A stretch of 64,000 nt of DNA from Burkholderiales bacterium (GTDB lineage: Bacteria > Pseudomonadota > Gammaproteobacteria > Burkholderiales > Nitrosomonadaceae): positions 203,315-267,314 of the forward strand of contig JACKLV010000002.1 in assembly GCA_024235755.1 (NCBI GenBank), in the 5' to 3' direction. A model generated the notes under the pieces. That model was given only the letters and a program-made list of their open reading frames with translations. It ran no database searches and was not told where the DNA came from. Position numbers and translations under genes: made by a program. This document shows positions 56,822-64,000 of this stretch, piece after piece. How positions within the stretch are numbered: position 1 is the first letter of the stretch; each line of letters opens with the position of its first letter.

Positions 56822-56846
56822 AAAGTGTAAAGTTTCTTTACACTTT
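56822..56846. repeat. 11-bp perfect inverted repeat upstream of the RTX gene
   Basis: AAAGTGTAAAG (56822-56832) and CTTTACACTTT (56836-56846) are perfect complements around a three-base spacer. Neither flank carries a T-run, so a dimeric regulator site or an mRNA hairpin is more likely than an intrinsic terminator. It lies 255 bases upstream of the RTX start and about 100 beyond the TM2 gene. Confidence 0.6.
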
Positions 56847-56948
56847 GATATCGCATTTGTGGAAACCTCGGATAAAGTAACGCCATGGATTTCCGAAGAA
56901 AACAGTTGCCCGCAATGCGTTTGGAAGTAATGCCGGTTTCGAGCATGA

Positions 56949-57344
56949 TTAACGGGTGTTTTTGTTTTTGACTATCTCTCGATAAATTTTGTCCATCAGA
57001 AGATTATTATGCGCCTGCACGATAATTTGCGATCTGAACAGCGCGTACAGCTCAATGATGCTGATAAATACGATGAGTAAAATGCCCAATATGGCAAGGG
57101 GAGTAAACAGTAGTACTACACCGGCGAGGAAAATACAGATATTCAGCAACCCGCGTATCCATTTGCCCAGATAAAAATGGTGCAGGCCGGCGATAAAAAT
57201 ATAGTTAAGTGTTGCATAGGTGTCCGGATCTTTTAGCTGCTTTTCCGCCTGTTTGTGAAATGCAAGCCGTTTGTCGTCGGGCAGGGTGCGCACGCATTTT
57301 CGCAGGCGTTCTTCTTCGTCCAGTACCTCCTGCTCGGATAGCAT
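56949..57344 (-). CDS. TM2-domain membrane protein
   Basis: A 131-residue protein with an N-terminal soluble part (1-45, charged) and a TM2 domain: YIFIAGLHHFYLGKWIRGLLNI followed by a second hydrophobic stretch, LAGVVLLFTPLAILGILLIVFIS. TM2 proteins are two-helix membrane proteins of unknown function in bacteria. It follows the DUF4177-like gene by 24 bases on the same strand, suggesting a two-gene operon. Confidence 0.82.
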   Translation of the reverse strand: MLSEQEVLDEEERLRKCVRTLPDDKRLAFHKQAEKQLKDPDTYATLNYIFIAGLHHFYLGKWIRGLLNICIFLAGVVLLFTPLAILGILLIVFISIIELYALFRSQIIVQAHNNLLMDKIYREIVKNKNTR

Positions 57345-57368
57345 CGATGCTGTCGTTATTGTGCTGTT

Positions 57369-57581
57369 TCAACGGCCGAGTGTGATAATCACGGCTTCGC
57401 GTTTCCAGAATAACATGAAGCGTTTCTGTTCAACGAGTTGGAATACAAGTTGCCAGCCGTCTGCGGCTTCCTTATTGAGGATCGATTCCAGTTTTTTCAG
57501 TGGTAATCCCGAGGCTCCCAGAAAAATCGTGCCTAATCCGCCTTCGGTAACATGTAGTATTTTGTATTCCGTAAAAGCCAT
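57369..57581 (-). CDS. DUF4177-like small protein
   Basis: A 70-residue protein starting MAFTEYKILHVTEGG, with a C-terminal DGWQLVFQLVEQKRFMLFWKREAVI pattern. This resembles the DUF4177 family, in which a conserved GW is followed by hydrophobic strands. A strong Shine-Dalgarno (AAGGAG, seven bases upstream) supports the start. Function is unknown; the gene is paired with the TM2 gene. Confidence 0.78.
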   Translation of the reverse strand: MAFTEYKILHVTEGGLGTIFLGASGLPLKKLESILNKEAADGWQLVFQLVEQKRFMLFWKREAVIITLGR

Positions 57582-57676
57582 GAAACACTCCTTTTAAATA
57601 ATCGTGCGACAGCACGGAAAACAGCACAACATCCGTAATCAGACAGTAAATCCATTGGCCATACGATAGCGTCAGG

Positions 57677-58477
57677 CTATTGGTCTGGCTGTTTTGCCGC
57701 ATAATAATTAGCGATTTTAATATATTCTTCAACAGTCAGGTTTTCCGCGCGTAAACTTGGATCAATCGCCAAATGAGTAAAATCTTCAGCGGCAAGATGG
57801 CTGGACAGGGTGTTGCGCAGGGTTTTTCGCCGCTGTGAAAATGCCGCCGCGACTATCCGGGAAAACGCTGTTTCATCCGACAAGGCCAGCGCCCGATGCC
57901 TGATCGGGCGCATGCATACGATGGCTGATTCAACTTTGGGCGCCGGGCGGAAAGATGCTGCAGAGACCGTCAGTATCTGCTCCATTTCAAACCGGTATTG
58001 CAGCATTACGGACAACCGGCCGTAGTCGGCTGTAGAAGAGCGGGCAACCATGCGTTCGACTACTTCCTTTTGCAGCATAAAGTGCATGTCCAGAATAGAC
58101 TCGGTAAAGCGGCTGAGATGAAAAAGCAACGGTGTCGAGATGTTGTAGGGCAGGTTGCCGACAACGCGCAGATCATTGCCTAATGAGGAAAAATCAAACT
58201 TCAGCGCATCGACCGAATGAATCGTCAGTTTGTTTTGTGGATAGTCCCGGCTGAGCCTTTCGACGATATCCCGGTCCAATTCGATGACAGTCAGATGCTT
58301 GAGTGTTTGTAACAAAGGGGTTGTCAATGCGCCGAGTCCGGGGCCGATTTCAACCATACGGTCATCCGGCTGCGGATAAATGCATGCAATGATTTCCGCT
58401 ATGACCTGTGGATCGACCAGGAAATTCTGTCCAAAGCGTTTGCGCGCTTTATGTGCCGTATGCGCCATGTGTTTCAT
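57677..58477 (-). CDS. rsmA: 16S rRNA dimethyladenosine transferase
   Basis: The 266-residue KsgA/RsmA enzyme dimethylates two adenines of 16S rRNA helix 45. It has the start HKARKRFGQNFLVDPQV, the SAM motif MVEIGPGLGALTTPLL and the catalytic NLPYNIS. The ATG overlaps the pdxA stop by four bases, which supports this start over an ATG three codons later. It ends the lptD-surA-pdxA-rsmA operon. Confidence 0.97.
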   Translation of the reverse strand: MKHMAHTAHKARKRFGQNFLVDPQVIAEIIACIYPQPDDRMVEIGPGLGALTTPLLQTLKHLTVIELDRDIVERLSRDYPQNKLTIHSVDALKFDFSSLGNDLRVVGNLPYNISTPLLFHLSRFTESILDMHFMLQKEVVERMVARSSTADYGRLSVMLQYRFEMEQILTVSAASFRPAPKVESAIVCMRPIRHRALALSDETAFSRIVAAAFSQRRKTLRNTLSSHLAAEDFTHLAIDPSLRAENLTVEEYIKIANYYAAKQPDQ

Positions 58478-59505
58478 GGCATCTGGCCGTCTTCTGCGCC
58501 TTGCGTGTCTAATGCGGCTTTTGTGTTTCTGGACAATTCAATCGCCAGTTCAATTGCGGTCAGCAGACTGCCGGCATCGGCTTTTCCCGTGCCGGCCAGA
58601 TCAAGCGCTGTGCCGTGATCCACCGAAGTACGAATGATTGGCAGACCCAGTGTCACATTGACGCCAGCTCCGAAGCTGGCATGTTTGAGAACAGGCAATC
58701 CCTGATCATGGTACATGGTGAAAATACAGTCATAGTTTGCCAGTTGCGCCGGATTAAACAATGTGTCCGCCGGCAATGGCCCGCTGAGCAGAAAACCTTC
58801 CTGACGTAATGCGTCCAGCGCTGGAACAATCGTATCGATTTCCTCCGTGCCCAGATAACCCGATTCGCCTGCATGCGGGTTCAGACCCGCGACCGCAATG
58901 CGCGGATGGGAAATATTGAATCGATTGATCAAATCATGCTGAATAATCCGCAGTTTGTTTTCCAGGTTTTGCCGGGTGATCGCCGCCGGTACCGATTTGA
59001 GCGGTAAATGGGTGGTCGCCAGCGATATCCGCATACCGCCGCCGACCAGCATCATAACCGTCTGGCTGCGCGTCATTTCTGCCAGATATTCAGTATGTCC
59101 GGTAAACGCGATACCGGCGTCATTGATTACGCCTTTGTGAACGGGTGCTGTCACCATGGCGTCGTAGGTGCCTTCGCTGCAGCCGGTTACGGCATGCCGC
59201 AGCGTATCCAGAACATACGCCGCATTGGCAGGATTCAGCACACCCTGCCGGACGGATTCCTGAACCGGGCGATGGCGGATTTGTAAACAACCCATGCGGT
59301 GTGGCCCGGGCCGGTCAGAGGCGATATCGGTCAGCTCGATTGCCAGGCCGAGTTGCTGCGCGCGTTCTTTGAGTAATTGCCGATCGGCAATGACAACCAG
59401 TTTGCAGGGTAACGGGTGTTGCACCATTTGTAGACAAATATCCGGACCGATACCGGCCGGTTCGCCTGCCGTGAGTGCAATGACGGGTAGCGTTTCAACG
59501 GTCAT
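58474..59505 (-). CDS. pdxA: 4-hydroxythreonine-4-phosphate dehydrogenase
   Basis: The 343-residue enzyme of vitamin B6 synthesis has ALTAGEPAGIGPDI at the start, the substrate segment FTGHTEYLAEM, and the metal-binding histidines around GLNPHAGESGYLG and TMYHDQGLPVLKH. It oxidises 4-phosphohydroxythreonine in the DXP-dependent route. It overlaps the surA stop by one base (TAATG) and rsmA by four. Confidence 0.96.
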   Translation of the reverse strand: MTVETLPVIALTAGEPAGIGPDICLQMVQHPLPCKLVVIADRQLLKERAQQLGLAIELTDIASDRPGPHRMGCLQIRHRPVQESVRQGVLNPANAAYVLDTLRHAVTGCSEGTYDAMVTAPVHKGVINDAGIAFTGHTEYLAEMTRSQTVMMLVGGGMRISLATTHLPLKSVPAAITRQNLENKLRIIQHDLINRFNISHPRIAVAGLNPHAGESGYLGTEEIDTIVPALDALRQEGFLLSGPLPADTLFNPAQLANYDCIFTMYHDQGLPVLKHASFGAGVNVTLGLPIIRTSVDHGTALDLAGTGKADAGSLLTAIELAIELSRNTKAALDTQGAEDGQMP

Positions 59506-60911
59506 TAAATGTCGTCTGCGCGGTATTCGACATAGGCCTGGTCGCGAAGCTGACGCAACATTTCCTGGACGACCACTTCGGCTTTCCGGTTGCGGATTGC
59601 CAACCGCGCATTTTCGCGCTGGTGCTCGTCGCTGACGTCCTGCTCGCGGCGTTCGATGACCTGTATCAAATGCCAGCCAAACTGGGTTTTCACGGGGTCG
59701 CTGATTTGTCCCGGCAGTAATTGATTCATGGCTTTTTCAAAAGGCGGTACGGTATTGCCCGGGGATAGCCAGCCAAGATCGCCGCCCGATGAGGCGCTGC
59801 CGTCTTCTGAATGTAATTTGGCCAATTCGGCGAAATTAGCACCCTGTTCAATACGCTCTTTCAGCTGAAGAATTTCCTCGCGGGCGTCGCGATCCGAGGT
59901 TAATTCATTTACTTTGATCAGAATATGGCGTGCATGGATCTGGTTGATCACAACGGCATTGTTTTCCTGTTCGCGCCGGTCGACGAGCTTAAAGATATGA
60001 AACCCGTTCGGACTTTGCACGACGGGTGTGATTTCCCCGATTTCGAGCGGTGACAGCAGCTGCGCGAAAGTGGGGCCCATTTGCGTGATGGGACGCCAGT
60101 CGAGCACGCCGCCGCTCATGGCGTCCGGCGCATCTGAGAACTCGGCGGCAACATGCGCGAAATCTGCGCCTTGCTGAAGTTTTTTCAGCGCCTGCTCGGC
60201 ACGCATGCTGCGTTCGTGGATTTGCGTGGAATCCATGTGCTCGGTGACTGTAATCAGAATATGCGCAAGCAGGAATTCTTCGTTGCCGACAGCCGAGGCT
60301 TCCTGCGTGCGCAGGAAATTATCGATCTCGCCCTCGGTGACGTTGACCTGGCTGTTGATCTGCCGCTCTTTCAAACGCGCCAGAATAATCTCGTCGCGAA
60401 TTTCGTGGCGGAATTTATTAAAGCTGATGCCGTCCTGCTCCAGCACCGCGTAAAATTCCTGCAAGGACAGCTTATTTTCTTCGGCGATGCGGCGGATGGT
60501 TTCGTCAAGCTCGCTATCGCTGACGGACATGCCGATTTCCCTGGCATGCTGTAGCTGTATCGACTTGATCACCAGCGTTTCCAGCACCTGGCTATGCATC
60601 GAGTCCTGGTCGGGCGGCTCGATACCTTGTTGCCTGAGATTGCGTGTTGCGGTGGTAACCGCATTGTCCAGCTCCTTTTGCGTAATCACGTCTTCATTCA
60701 CAATAGCTGCGATGCGGTCCAGCAGGATATTGCCTGCGATGTATTCCGGGATCGAATCGGCTGTGTCGGATTCATCGCCGGATGTATCTTCTTCGTCTTC
60801 AGATAGCGGTGTATCGGTGGGAAAACTGTTTTCATCGATCTCGGCAGCCGGTTGTAACGGGAATAAAAACAGGACGCCAATGACAAGGACAAACAATATT
60901 TTTTTATACAT
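59505..60911 (-). CDS. surA: SurA, periplasmic chaperone and peptidyl-prolyl isomerase
   Basis: Starting at ATG 60911 the protein is 468 residues with a normal signal peptide (MYKKILFVLVIGVLFLFPL). The frame continues to a TTG at 60956, which would bury that signal. The SurA N domain (LLDRIAAIVNEDVITQKEL) is followed by two parvulin domains (EEFLLAHILITV; IHARHILIKVNE, ending SSGGDLGWLSPGNTVPPFE). An acidic linker lies at about residues 30-60. SurA delivers outer-membrane proteins, LptD above all, to the BAM complex. It lies immediately downstream of lptD. Confidence 0.96.
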   Translation of the reverse strand: MYKKILFVLVIGVLFLFPLQPAAEIDENSFPTDTPLSEDEEDTSGDESDTADSIPEYIAGNILLDRIAAIVNEDVITQKELDNAVTTATRNLRQQGIEPPDQDSMHSQVLETLVIKSIQLQHAREIGMSVSDSELDETIRRIAEENKLSLQEFYAVLEQDGISFNKFRHEIRDEIILARLKERQINSQVNVTEGEIDNFLRTQEASAVGNEEFLLAHILITVTEHMDSTQIHERSMRAEQALKKLQQGADFAHVAAEFSDAPDAMSGGVLDWRPITQMGPTFAQLLSPLEIGEITPVVQSPNGFHIFKLVDRREQENNAVVINQIHARHILIKVNELTSDRDAREEILQLKERIEQGANFAELAKLHSEDGSASSGGDLGWLSPGNTVPPFEKAMNQLLPGQISDPVKTQFGWHLIQVIERREQDVSDEHQRENARLAIRNRKAEVVVQEMLRQLRDQAYVEYRADDI

Positions 60912-60958
60912 AAATAAAGCCAATTGCAAATTACAAAGGATCTGACATTTCAGCAATA

Positions 60959-63256
60959 TCAGTAAATACTTGAATAACCTGGAATGCTTTGCTGCAGCAC
61001 ACGTAACGGATTGGAACCGATATTCATCAATCCGTTCAATTCAAGCTGAACAAACACGGCGGTCGTGGTGCGGCTGGTCGCCGTCGTCAGTTTCTGAACC
61101 ACAACGCGGAATTTGTAGCAGCAGGAGATATACTCAAACCCGGCCAGGCCGGCGAGCAAACGGTCGTCGCGCAGCGAATAATTGACGCGGGCGACGGTAT
61201 GCCAGTTGGAAAAAAACGGCCATTGAATCGACGTGTCCACTTGTTTGATTGCGGTGTTGAGCTGGTTGTCCGGGATATCGATGCTTTCCCGCACGTCGCG
61301 CGTATAACGGTATCCGAGGTTAATGACCTTGCCGAGTTCCGGCTGGTAACTGATGCCGGCGCGGATTTTTTCCGTACGCAACGATTGCTGGTCGAGCTGG
61401 ATGTTGACGTCCGTGCTGATTTCACGGGTAATGCGGCCGGCCACCGCTGCGATGAAATCGGCTCTGCGGCTGGTGATTTGCGAAGAATCCAGAATGACGC
61501 GGCGGTCGGAGAAGCGAAACTGTTGCCCGACCGCGGCTCTGAGCCGTTCGATCCCGGTCGATGGCTCGAGCAGGCGCGAAGTCAGCGCCAGCGTGATCTG
61601 ATTGGCGTCGTTGATACGGTCGTGACCGCTGAAACGGTTTTCCGTGAGCATTTGCGCAAAACTGAAATCCGATTCGGCGGAATCGAAATTGGGCAGAAAA
61701 CTTTGATCCTTGAAGGGCGCGTAAACATAAAACGCGCGCGGTTCCAGCGTCTGGATATAGTGATTGCCGCCAATGGTGACATTACGGTCGAAGATCACGC
61801 CGCTGTCGAGGCTGACAATCGGTATGGTACGGTCGGTATTGCTGCCGACAGTGCCGACGTTTTCGGACAATGCGTACTGGGTGTAGTGCAGGCCGAATTT
61901 GGGCGTTATGAAACCGTAGGAATTTCGAAACGGCACGCTGACCGTCGGATAAAGCGTCAGGCGCTTGCCTTCGGCGCGGTCTGCGCTTGAATGCGCGAAA
62001 TTGGTCCAGGTGGCGTTCAGGCCGAAATCCATGCCCGCGACATTACGCTTGATGGCGTTCATGGTCAATTGCGGCAGGCGCTTGTAAGGGGAAATGATCA
62101 GCAGATTTGAATCTTGCGGCAGGAACGGATCCTGCAGCGTCTGGAAACGCTGCGCAATCGCGGAAAAACTGATCGTGCCGTCCAGCCCTAAATCGCCGTG
62201 ATAAAACAGCCCGGCCTGTTGCAGCAGGTTTGTCCGGCTGGTTTGCGACAGATTGTTGGACAGGTCGCGCAAAAAGCGGTTGTCCGATACCCGGTTATAG
62301 TCCAGCTGGCCGCGCCAGCCGTGCCCCAGATATTGCGCATGTTGAAACGAAACGCCATAGCGCGTCTTGTGGGTGTCGAAATCGTCGGGCAGTACGTCGG
62401 CCTGAACCCGGCCATGCACGCCATGGCCGATATAACGCGCTTCGTTGCTGAGCATGAATCCGCGTTGCGACATGACACGCGGCGCGATGGTCGCGTCCAT
62501 ATTCGGTGCGATATTGATATAAAACGGTATCGCCAGATCGGCGCCGCTGCGTTTTGTATGGCCGACAACCGGCGCCAGGAAGCCGGATTTACGCTGGCCG
62601 GTGTATGAAAAATCGAGCCAGGGCGTATACAGAATGGGCACGCCCTTGAAAACCACGCTGACATTGCGCGCTTCGCCGACTTCCTTTTCGCTGTCGATTT
62701 TCAGATCGCTCGCCCGGATATACCAGTCTTCATCATCCACGGGGCAGGTCGTGTATTCGCCTTTTTTCAGGCGGTACTGGTTCTTGCCTTCAAAAAACAA
62801 CTGTTCGCCTGTGCCGCGCCCGTCGCCTTCTTTCATGGTATAGCGCGGTTCGGTGAGAAAGCCGACCTGGGTGTCGAGGTTCAGCTTGAGGTAGTCGCCC
62901 TGAATGAAATCATTTTTCCGGTCCAGGCGGATGTTGCCGGTGACTTCGGCGTCCTTGGTCTGCGGAAAATATTTCATGCGGTCGGCCGTCAGCGTCATGC
63001 CGGCATGACAAAGCTTGGCGTCGCCGATCGCTTCCATTTCCTGCTTATAAATGCCTTCCACGCGATCGGCTTCGAGCGTCACGGTATCAGGTCCGGTTTT
63101 TGCCGCTTTGTGTTCAACCACCGGCATTGCTACCGATGTCGTGGGTTTCTGGCGGGGCTTGACGGCGGCGGTTTGCGCCGATAAAGCCGAAGACAGGCAA
63201 CAGCTGAAAATCAGACAAATAATAGAACGGATAGCGTGTTTTTTTTGTTTTTTCAT
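60959..63256 (-). CDS. lptD: LptD, outer-membrane LPS assembly protein
   Basis: The 765-residue protein has a signal peptide (IICLIFSCCLSSALSA), an OstA-like periplasmic domain (VTLEADRVEGIYKQEMEAIGDAKL) and a long beta-barrel (about 210-765). The four cysteines for the rearranging disulfides appear as one in AKLCHAGM, one in YTTCPVDDEDW and the pair in ISCCYKFRVV. LptD with LptE inserts LPS in the outer leaflet. It is the first gene of the operon with surA, pdxA and rsmA. Confidence 0.96.
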   Translation of the reverse strand: MKKQKKHAIRSIICLIFSCCLSSALSAQTAAVKPRQKPTTSVAMPVVEHKAAKTGPDTVTLEADRVEGIYKQEMEAIGDAKLCHAGMTLTADRMKYFPQTKDAEVTGNIRLDRKNDFIQGDYLKLNLDTQVGFLTEPRYTMKEGDGRGTGEQLFFEGKNQYRLKKGEYTTCPVDDEDWYIRASDLKIDSEKEVGEARNVSVVFKGVPILYTPWLDFSYTGQRKSGFLAPVVGHTKRSGADLAIPFYINIAPNMDATIAPRVMSQRGFMLSNEARYIGHGVHGRVQADVLPDDFDTHKTRYGVSFQHAQYLGHGWRGQLDYNRVSDNRFLRDLSNNLSQTSRTNLLQQAGLFYHGDLGLDGTISFSAIAQRFQTLQDPFLPQDSNLLIISPYKRLPQLTMNAIKRNVAGMDFGLNATWTNFAHSSADRAEGKRLTLYPTVSVPFRNSYGFITPKFGLHYTQYALSENVGTVGSNTDRTIPIVSLDSGVIFDRNVTIGGNHYIQTLEPRAFYVYAPFKDQSFLPNFDSAESDFSFAQMLTENRFSGHDRINDANQITLALTSRLLEPSTGIERLRAAVGQQFRFSDRRVILDSSQITSRRADFIAAVAGRITREISTDVNIQLDQQSLRTEKIRAGISYQPELGKVINLGYRYTRDVRESIDIPDNQLNTAIKQVDTSIQWPFFSNWHTVARVNYSLRDDRLLAGLAGFEYISCCYKFRVVVQKLTTATSRTTTAVFVQLELNGLMNIGSNPLRVLQQSIPGYSSIY

Positions 63257-63817
63257 GCTTAAATTTTAAACACTGGCTGCTGTCGTCGGTGTATCGGTCG
63301 GTGTTCCGTATTTCCGCATGTCGATATGTCGGTATGTTGGTATGTTGGTATGTTTATATCAGCTGCATTAGCTGCATCGGGCGCATCCAGCCTGTCAGAT
63401 CAACGCGCCATCATGGCAATTTCGCTTGTATTCCGCCCGAAGCGCGTCCGGTGTAATGCTGTCATGAGACTCTGAACCTGTTGACCTGTTGTTAACATCG
63501 CCCCGGTTGAAAGCATCATCGCTCATTTTTTTTTAAACGCTCAATTATATGATAAAGCCGGTCAATAACACAGATGCGCAGTGAAATTATCGTGGAGTAA
63601 ACGGGATGCATTTTTACGGAAACCATGCAAGCTGTGATTGTTGCGTATGGGCAGGGTGTGCATCGCGTTTTTGTGTCTTTTATGTTAAAAGATTGGCGTG
63701 AGTTGATAAAAACTGATTCAGCGGGCCTGTTTCAGCGGATTGTCGACAAAGCGACTTTTTTCCTAAACTACAGCTATAGCTCCAACAAACAGTTCAAACA
63801 GTTCAAAGTCAGCAAAT
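63257..63817. other. Divergent gap between lptD and the NACHT-like gene
   Basis: The 561 bases hold promoters for both flanking genes. The stretch carries a short tandem repeat array at 63318-63357 and a 9-base direct repeat (AACAGTTCA) twice at 63788-63805, just before the next start. A 31-codon cysteine-rich frame at 63606-63701 has a possible GGAG site but is not called a gene. I could not fix promoters. Confidence 0.5.
63318..63357. repeat. Five tandem copies of an 8-base unit
   Basis: Five imperfect copies of ATGTYGGT run head to tail: ATGTCGAT, ATGTCGGT, ATGTTGGT, ATGTTGGT, ATGTTTAT. They start 62 bases upstream of lptD and are non-coding. Such arrays can vary in length between cells and alter promoter spacing, but that is not shown. 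Confidence 0.65.
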
Positions 63818-64000
63818 ATGACAGATCAGACAACGAATAATAATGCGGATCGCGGCAGCGTCAGTGTCGGGCAAAATAATGGCCCGATTAGCGTCACTAA
63901 CCATTTTGTGAGTCAATCCGGTCTGACCGAAGAGGCGATCAAGAAACTGGAGATGCAATATCTGCGGCGGCTGATCGCCGATTGCGGCGGTTTGGAATGG
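63818..64000 (+). CDS. N terminus of a probable NACHT/STAND-type ATPase (cut by window end)
   Basis: Only 61 residues are visible, beginning MTDQTTNNNADRG with no stop by base 64000. The segment SVSVGQNNGPISVTNHF resembles the repetitive beta-type leader found before effector or NACHT domains in bacterial signalling NTPases. EEAIKKLEMQYLRRLIADCGGLEW has the aromatic-Leu-Arg pattern with the terminal glycine-leucine seen at the start of NACHT modules. The P-loop lies outside the window. This call is inferred from the leader alone; a pentapeptide- or TPR-linked protein is an alternative. Neighbouring spacing (561 non-coding bases) suggests an accessory gene or island edge. Confidence 0.5.
   Translation, partial: MTDQTTNNNADRGSVSVGQNNGPISVTNHFVSQSGLTEEAIKKLEMQYLRRLIADCGGLEW

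Larger units (their letters stand above)
56568..56948. other. Regulatory gap upstream of the RTX gene
   Basis: The 381 AT-rich bases between the RTX and TM2 genes have no supported gene. They hold two inverted repeats, listed separately, and probably the RTX promoter. The 3' end of the TM2/DUF4177 transcript is also here. Confidence 0.5.

Noticed and set aside
63625..63840. 71-codon frame overlapping the NACHT-like start
   Set aside because: It overlaps the better-supported start at 63818 in another frame, and its tail is the translation of a 9-base direct repeat.
1..64000. tRNA, rRNA, CRISPR array, insertion sequence or prophage genes
   Set aside because: Looked for on both strands; no cloverleaf, regular repeat-spacer pattern, transposase or integrase frame was found.

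Overview
The window is a chromosomal segment of a Gram-negative proteobacterium. Evidence for an outer membrane and LPS is the LptA/B/C and LptD/SurA genes, and there are also a flagellin and ubiquinone genes. The gene orders (alaA-hom-thrC, hprK-ptsN-hpf-rpoN-lptBAC, ffh next to a CcsA-like gene, pepA-holC-valS, lptD-surA-pdxA-rsmA) and the moderate GC content fit a betaproteobacterium. I suspect a Nitrosomonas-like member of the Nitrosomonadaceae, but this is inference: no marker such as amo, hao or rRNA lies in the window.

Layout. 1-3134: end of an alanine aminotransferase gene, then hom and thrC (threonine pathway). 3247-4968: a flagellin with a zinc metallopeptidase domain in its centre (flagellinolysin type). 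5218-9591: a proteolysis/peptide-modification neighbourhood with a zinc-ribbon metallopeptidase, the proteasome-like protease Anbu, a circularly permuted ATP-grasp protein and an alpha-E protein. 9836-12928: an MgtE magnesium channel and an amino-acid permease. 13142-13978: an isolated AT-rich HNH-like gene. 14286-16512: ubiB and ubiJ. 17150-24287: a complete SUF iron-sulfur cluster operon of mixed type (iscR, an A-type carrier, sufBCDS, sufU, nfu); iscR has two strong IscR-type operators over a good sigma70 promoter. 24558-30449: ubiX, then hprK-ptsN-hpf-rpoN-lptB-lptA-lptC. 30840-39703: housekeeping genes (nadA, yceH, rpmG, rpmB, radC, coaBC, dut, a DUF192 gene, ffh, a CcsA-like gene, an SH3 lipoprotein). 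39757-46400: two active-looking diguanylate cyclases (Cache-like/HAMP/GGDEF and HDOD/GGDEF), a group III truncated haemoglobin, a malic enzyme and serB. 46685-51936: pepA, holC, a small unknown gene and valS. 52059-57581: a 1502-residue RTX protein with a DUF4214-like C terminus, a TM2 membrane protein and a DUF4177-like protein. 57677-63256: rsmA-pdxA-surA-lptD. 63818-64000: the first 61 codons of a probable NACHT/STAND-type ATPase, cut by the window edge.

How the genes work together. LptA/B/C and LptD supply most of the LPS export bridge, and SurA chaperones LptD. RpoN, HPr kinase and PtsN form a truncated nitrogen-PTS regulatory set. IscR, the A-type carrier, SufBCDS, SufU and Nfu make and deliver Fe-S clusters, for which NadA in this window is a client. 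UbiB, UbiJ and UbiX belong to ubiquinone synthesis. The most unusual content is the enzymatic flagellin, the Anbu neighbourhood without its usual transglutaminase, the RTX protein with its structured flanks, and the truncated NACHT-like gene at the right edge. No rRNA, tRNA, CRISPR array, insertion sequence or prophage was recognised.
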